A stretch of DNA of 13,976 bases, taken from contig JAJKFJ010022970.1 of NCBI GenBank assembly GCA_027382625.1, positions 1-13,976 of the forward strand. Direction: 5' to 3'. The position numbers were made by a program, and so were the translations under genes. The stretch is from Tetmemena sp. SeJ-2015. Its lineage: Eukaryota > Ciliophora > Spirotrichea > Sporadotrichida > Oxytrichidae. Shown piece after piece: positions 10,006 through 13,976 of the stretch (positions are counted from its first letter, which is position 1; every line of letters begins with the position of its first letter). The notes below the pieces were generated by a model. The model had not been told where the DNA came from. It saw nothing but the letters and a program-made list of their open reading frames with translations, and ran no database searches.

Positions 10006-10333
10006 CAAATTATTTTATTCGAGACCTTTTACTGGATTTTTTTTTAATTATAAAATACTTAAAAAGAAAATAAATATTTATACAAACATCATTTTATGAC
10101 CTTCAAAATCAGAACTCCTTGAGGCTAATATTTAAGTAAAATACTCATTTATATTCTTTTTAGAATTAAAATGTCTTCGATCTTAAAGAGGAATACATAA
10201 TAATGTAAAGCAATTTAGATATTAAGCAAAAAGAATTTATTTAATTTCCAAATTCAACTTTATCTTTTGATCAAAATATTTTGCTTAAATCTTTAACTCA
10301 AAGGAGAATTAAAATAGTTTATTTATAAGTTAT
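10006..10333. other. Intergenic spacer between two minus-strand genes
   Basis: 328 bases, very AT-rich, with no convincing frame. It presumably carries the 3' region of the 10334-11308 gene and the promoter of the gene starting at 10005. No distinct motif seen. Confidence 0.5.
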
Positions 10334-11308
10334 TCATCTTGAATTTGTATTATAGTTTTTCTGCTCCGCATCCTTAAAATTGAAAACTTTGTCTCTCATT
10401 AGCTGGAACATTTCAAAGTTATTATCCTCATTAAGTTAATCCTATTAATGAAAAATATTGTATATAATATTGCTTTTCTTCCTCTTCAAATTTGACTTAT
10501 CTAGAGCTGAGGTTATCTTTACTATTGGTACCTCTGTCACTTCTAGAGTTATTCTTTTTTAGACTGCTTCTCTTTGTATTATTTTACTAGCCATAAATGA
10601 GTTAAGGATTTGCCAACTAATCTTTAAATTACGTTAAAAATAGAGCCTACAAAAAATATAATCAAATGATCGAATTAGGAATTTATAAATTTTTATATTA
10701 ATTTATTATCATTAAGTTAAATAAATGAATTGAATCGGGAATTATAGAAATAAGTTCAGCTATTGAATTATTAATAATAAGATGGCTAATGTTATGATTA
10801 ATTGAGGCAAATTGTTGACTTATTTTAAATATCTCTGATATAGTTGGTTGTTTAATAATTTGCTCTAAAATTAAATTAAATTTGCCTGATTTGATTCCTC
10901 TATTAAAGGGTATGATTAACCAATTGGGTAGTATAATAAATTAAAATTAAAATTGCTTTATCTCTAATCATTTATTTCTACCACACTCTTGTTTTTTTCT
11001 TCAAGCCAGTAAACATTCTCATTGATAAAGCCATCCTGAATATATTTAAGAATGGTCTTGTTATTTATAATTTTGATTCAATTTACTTATTTAGCTTTAT
11101 TTTTAGCACTTATATTGCTTTAAAATATTTTCGGTGCTCAGAAGCATAAAAATTGTGACAATAATATTCATCAGCTAAAATATTTTAAGAAAATTCAAAT
11201 TTTACCTTAGCTTTTCGCAAGATCTTCGGGTCTGAGAAGCATACATTAAAAGAAAATAAAGACAATGAAAGTGATTATAAAAAAGGTGCTAAAATAAATT
11301 TTCCTCAT
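10334..11308 (-). CDS. Probable secreted or membrane protein of unknown function
   Basis: ATG 11308 is followed by a hydrophobic run (STFFIITFIVFIFF) that looks like a signal peptide or anchor. Introns: 11205-11175 (31 nt), 11109-11057 (53 nt), probably 10981-10956 (26 nt) and 10632-10587 (46 nt, CCTTAAC box, ends GGCTAG). The exons then read through in phase. Peptides: DEYYCHNFYASEHRKYF, YIQDGFINENVYWLEEK, NRGIKSGKFNLILEQ, ASINHNISHLIINNS, and a basic tail ending FQLMRDKVFNFKDAEQKN before TGA 10336-10334. Alternative: two genes, the first ending at TGA 10664-10662 and a second of 86 residues starting at ATG 10594. The last intron's good signals and phase favour one gene, in which that TGA is Trp beside a hydrophobic stretch (IIWLYFLQALFLT). 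No family recognised. Confidence 0.62.
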
Positions 11309-11493
11309 AAACCTATGAAATTTTAATATAAAAAGTAAATAAATGAGCGGAATCTCGAATGACATTTAATATTAAAAACTAAAATGCAAGCAAAAATATA
11401 TTGAATTTTTAATAAATAAGAGGGTATTCTTTCGTATTCTTAATTTCTTTTTCTTTTCAAGATCAGGAATTAATATCCAGATCGAATTAAACT

Positions 11494-13560
11494 TCAATAA
11501 TATAATGAGTTTGAGTCTCCTTAACTTAAGTAAGTTGAAAGAGTTTCCACTTAGATAGTCGGATACTGATGCGGTAAATTTTACTAACTATCTGTATTTG
11601 CTTCATAAACGATTTTCCTCTTTTAATGTTTTTAGGACACTCTTTCCTTGTAATTAGCTGATGCTTGATTATACTTATAATCAAAAGCATCTGAGTAAAC
11701 ATAACAGTTTAAAATTTTTCACATTTTATGTTTGAGTTAGAATTCACTGTTGAAGTATTTATATTGATTGTAGACTTATTGCTTTTCAAAACCGAAGCTA
11801 TCTTAGGACTTTTTGAGAAAGAGGATTGATGAATACTTAAGCTTGGGCTAGAACCTTTTGACATAATTGAGGACTTATCAACTTCAAATAAACTCAAACC
11901 CACCAAAAATTCTTACATAAATAAAGGCTTAAACTTTATTGGTTGAAGAGTGGAAGGAAACTACTTGCTATTTTAGCTAAAGGCTTCTTAGAGATTAAAA
12001 TTTGGCTTGTTTTTCTTGAATTTTGAAGGCACATACTTATTTCCAGTTGTTAATGAATTAATTTAACTCTTATTTGGGAAAAGATTTCCATGAGAAGTTT
12101 GGATAATATTTGAGTTTTGTCCTTCAGTAGATAGAGTTTAATTTCTAAGACTATTCTCAGTTGAATACTAAGTGTTTTACTATAATCTTTAGGGCTGCTA
12201 ATTCACCCTTAAAATATAATTTGCTTGACTAAACCAAGTGCTTTCTGTTTTGTCGCACTACTAAAATTAAAAAGCTATGTTGACGTCTCCAAGAGTTGCA
12301 TTATCATTCTGCTGTGTCTCAAGACTCTCAAATTCAGACCTCATAATCTGAGCAGTATTAATTTAAATATGAGAGAAAGCATCAAGATCATTTTCTCTTT
12401 GGTTGATTTCAAATTTCCTATTAGTTGACTGATAAATAATAAAAAGAGAAGATCTGTGAATGCTAGTTGCGTGTTTCTTCTCTCTTTCCTATCTATCCAC
12501 TTTTTCCTTAAAGATAAACACTCTTTCTTTAGCTTAAAATAGAATTCCTTGCTTCTGATAACAAGATTGTAACCCATAATTAGAATGTTAACCACAACGC
12601 AAAAGGATATTATCAGAATGAGCACAAAACTCATTTTAAGTCTTTATTGGTTGGTCTTACCATCTTTGCTTATAAAGTAAGTAGATAGCAAGAAGGCTAG
12701 TAGTATCGTAGTTTCATTTACAAATTAAATTTAAACTAATAAGGGCGAACGGAAGGCTCATCCTTCCTTTAGAGTGGAAGTTCGTTTATGCTAAAATAGA
12801 ACAATTATTCAAAATTATACTAATTCAAGATCCTAAATCTGCCCCATGGATGATAAAGGAGCCTTCAAAGTTTTCAGTTAAAAATAAAGAGGAAAAATGA
12901 GAAACTTAATATCAGATATTACCAGGCTTTAAAAGTGTAATTTTTTTTATATATTTATTTTAAAAGACAAAATTTCTCCTTTTATTAGTGCAAGCTTAAT
13001 TTTTACTGAAAAAATTTTTTAAAGAATCATTTAATTTGTATTCTTAATCTTTCTTATCTCTTTTTTTTTCACCCTAGTTCATACTCACCATCCTAACCTT
13101 AGCCTCTTTTTTTTAAGGATTCGAACTTAAAATAATGAAATTTTATTAAAATTCATAATAAAAAGGGGGAAAAAACTTTTCCCTTTCTAAAAAATAAATT
13201 CTGATTATTAATCGATTGAATATGACTAGGAAGTTGGTTCTCAAGTTTTCAAAAGGCCTTACTATTATTAACCAGCTGAGAAGAAGAGCTGTGAAGAAAA
13301 TACTCAAGTATAATTGATAAGCACCATACTCCGATAGCACAACAAGTGTGCCTGCATAAATAAACCTCCTCATAAAGTAAAATGGAATGTAGAAATGCTT
13401 AGTCGTAGAGTTAAGGTTGAATGACTGATTTTAGATCAACGAGCCATATCTATGCTCAAACTTCTTAGTCGCTATTTAGTCAAAGTTTCTCATCAAAAGT
13501 TAAATTATTTGGTTTATCATTAATAGGGTTGTAATAATTATGTAATTTAAGATGATTATA
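11494..13560 (-). CDS. Multi-pass membrane protein, C-terminal module with long S/N/Q-rich tail (5' end missing)
   Basis: Blocks, reading leftward: 13559-13209; 12718-12501; 12453-11723; 11690-11494 (TGA stop 11496-11494). Introns 12500-12454 (47 nt) and 11722-11691 (32 nt, ends ACTCAG) are phase-consistent. Membrane segments: one weak near 13550-13510, then FYFMRRFIYAGTLVVL, YLSIFFTALLLSWLIIV, TTILLAFLLSTYFI and FVLILIISFCVVVNILIM. From memory, the layout YGSL-loop, RR before a helix, a helix ending RPF, then an NE before the next helix resembles the C-terminal bundle of many large ciliate membrane proteins with extracellular repeats. That match is not database-checked. The cytosolic tail is about 300 residues, Ser/Asn/Gln-rich, with many TAA/TAG codons and no TGA. 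A 490-bp insertion splits the membrane domain. Sequence beyond 13560 is low complexity, so the N-terminal part is interrupted or lies further away. Confidence 0.78.
12719..13210. mobile_element. 490-bp TA-flanked insertion inside a gene (IES-like)
   Basis: The minus-strand membrane gene reads well up to TTC AAT CGA TTA (13209) and again from AAT GAA ACT ACG (12718), in different frames. Between them lies AT-rich sequence with no good frame. GT/AG sites with the right phase are absent at these borders, so it is not an ordinary intron. TA occurs at 12719-12720 and 13209-13210. Deleting 490 bp from one TA to the other fuses the halves in frame as ...FNRLNETTILL.... That is the behaviour of a TA-bounded internal eliminated sequence. 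Exact borders could differ by a few bases. No long terminal inverted repeat is visible. Inside is a stem (CGAAC-GGAAGG ... CCTTCC ... GTTCG, 12746-12784). Confidence 0.55.
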
Positions 13561-13976
13561 TGTGAAACAAATTATTATAATAATTTTTTTATAAAAAAAT
13601 TGTTTTATATCACATTTAATTTAAAAATTTTAAATTTTTTTTTTTTCCATTTTTTTTAATTTAAATTAAAAATTTAAAAAAAATTCTAATTAGTCCAATA
13701 ATATATATATAAACCCCAAACCAAACAAATTAAAAATAAAATTTTTTAAAATTTGAAAATTTCCAAAATTACGAAAAGATTTAAATTTAAACAAGAGATT
13801 AAATTCAAAAAAGGGGTTTTTTGAAACAAAAAATTTAAAACCTCAAATTTTTACCATCTTTTAGAGCTCACGCGGGGATCCGAATCACTAGGGGTTGCAC
13901 CCCCTTATTTTTTTCCCGCGCCCAGTTAGAAATTTCTTTTGGTTGGCGCTCTTTAACCCCAAATTTTAAAAAATTT
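13561..13976. other. Low-complexity AT block with GC-richer edge
   Basis: From 13561 to about 13860 the sequence is mostly A/T runs and AAATTT/TTTAAA words, with occasional CCCC or GGGG (for example 13712-13716 and 13813-13816). About 13863-13935 is a distinct GC-richer strip (CGCGGGGATCC, GGGGTTGCACCCCC, CCCGCGCCC). The GGGGTTGCACCCC part at 13892-13904 can form a small hairpin. No gene is visible. The texture matches 4382-4824. Confidence 0.5.

Noticed and set aside
12225..12428. 67-codon plus-strand frame
   Set aside because: Shadow of the long minus-strand S/N/Q-rich tail exon, which is far longer and free of TGA.
1..13976. CRISPR array, bacterial promoters or ribosome binding sites, telomeric C4A4-type repeats
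   Set aside because: No regularly spaced repeats, no bacterial gene layout, and no telomeric tandem repeat were found. The isolated CCCC/GGGG runs near the right edge are not tandem.

Overview
The window looks like AT-rich ciliate nuclear DNA that uses a reassigned genetic code. Under the standard code almost nothing is open. When TAA and TAG are read as Gln, and TGA as Trp inside genes but stop at gene ends, long and compositionally convincing coding blocks appear on both strands. This matches the karyorelict code (NCBI table 27) and resembles the Condylostoma code. Frames were chosen by low internal TGA count and by G-rich first and G-poor second codon positions. They were then linked by short GT...AG introns (mostly about 26-70 nt, often with a CTAAC- or TTAAC-like box) whose phases agree. 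No database search was possible, so most products stay unnamed and several exon borders are provisional.

Layout. Bases 1 to about 4381 (+): a large multi-exon gene, or two tandem genes, entering from the left edge. 4382-5504: very AT-rich low-complexity DNA with one weak coding-like patch. 5505 to about 6265 (+): a second plus-strand gene. 6335-6598 (-): a possible small gene touching a 200-bp near-perfect inverted repeat (6598-6797, MITE-like). About 7063-7347: a sharply GC-rich, hairpin-dense block that looks like a structured RNA gene and not like protein. 7347-10005, 10334-11308 and 11494 to about 13560 (all -): three minus-strand genes in a row. The rightmost encodes a multi-pass membrane protein with a long Ser/Asn/Gln-rich tail, of a type common at the C-termini of large ciliate membrane proteins. 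13561-13976: low-complexity AT-rich sequence ending in a small GC-richer patch.

The most interesting feature is a 490-bp AT-rich insertion (12719-13210) that breaks the membrane domain of the rightmost gene. It lacks usable GT/AG ends there, but has TA at both edges. Removing it at the TA restores one reading frame and joins two halves of the membrane module, as expected of a germline internal eliminated sequence. With the MITE-like palindrome, this suggests the DNA may be germline (micronuclear) or come from a genome that keeps such insertions. I see no operon logic linking the genes.
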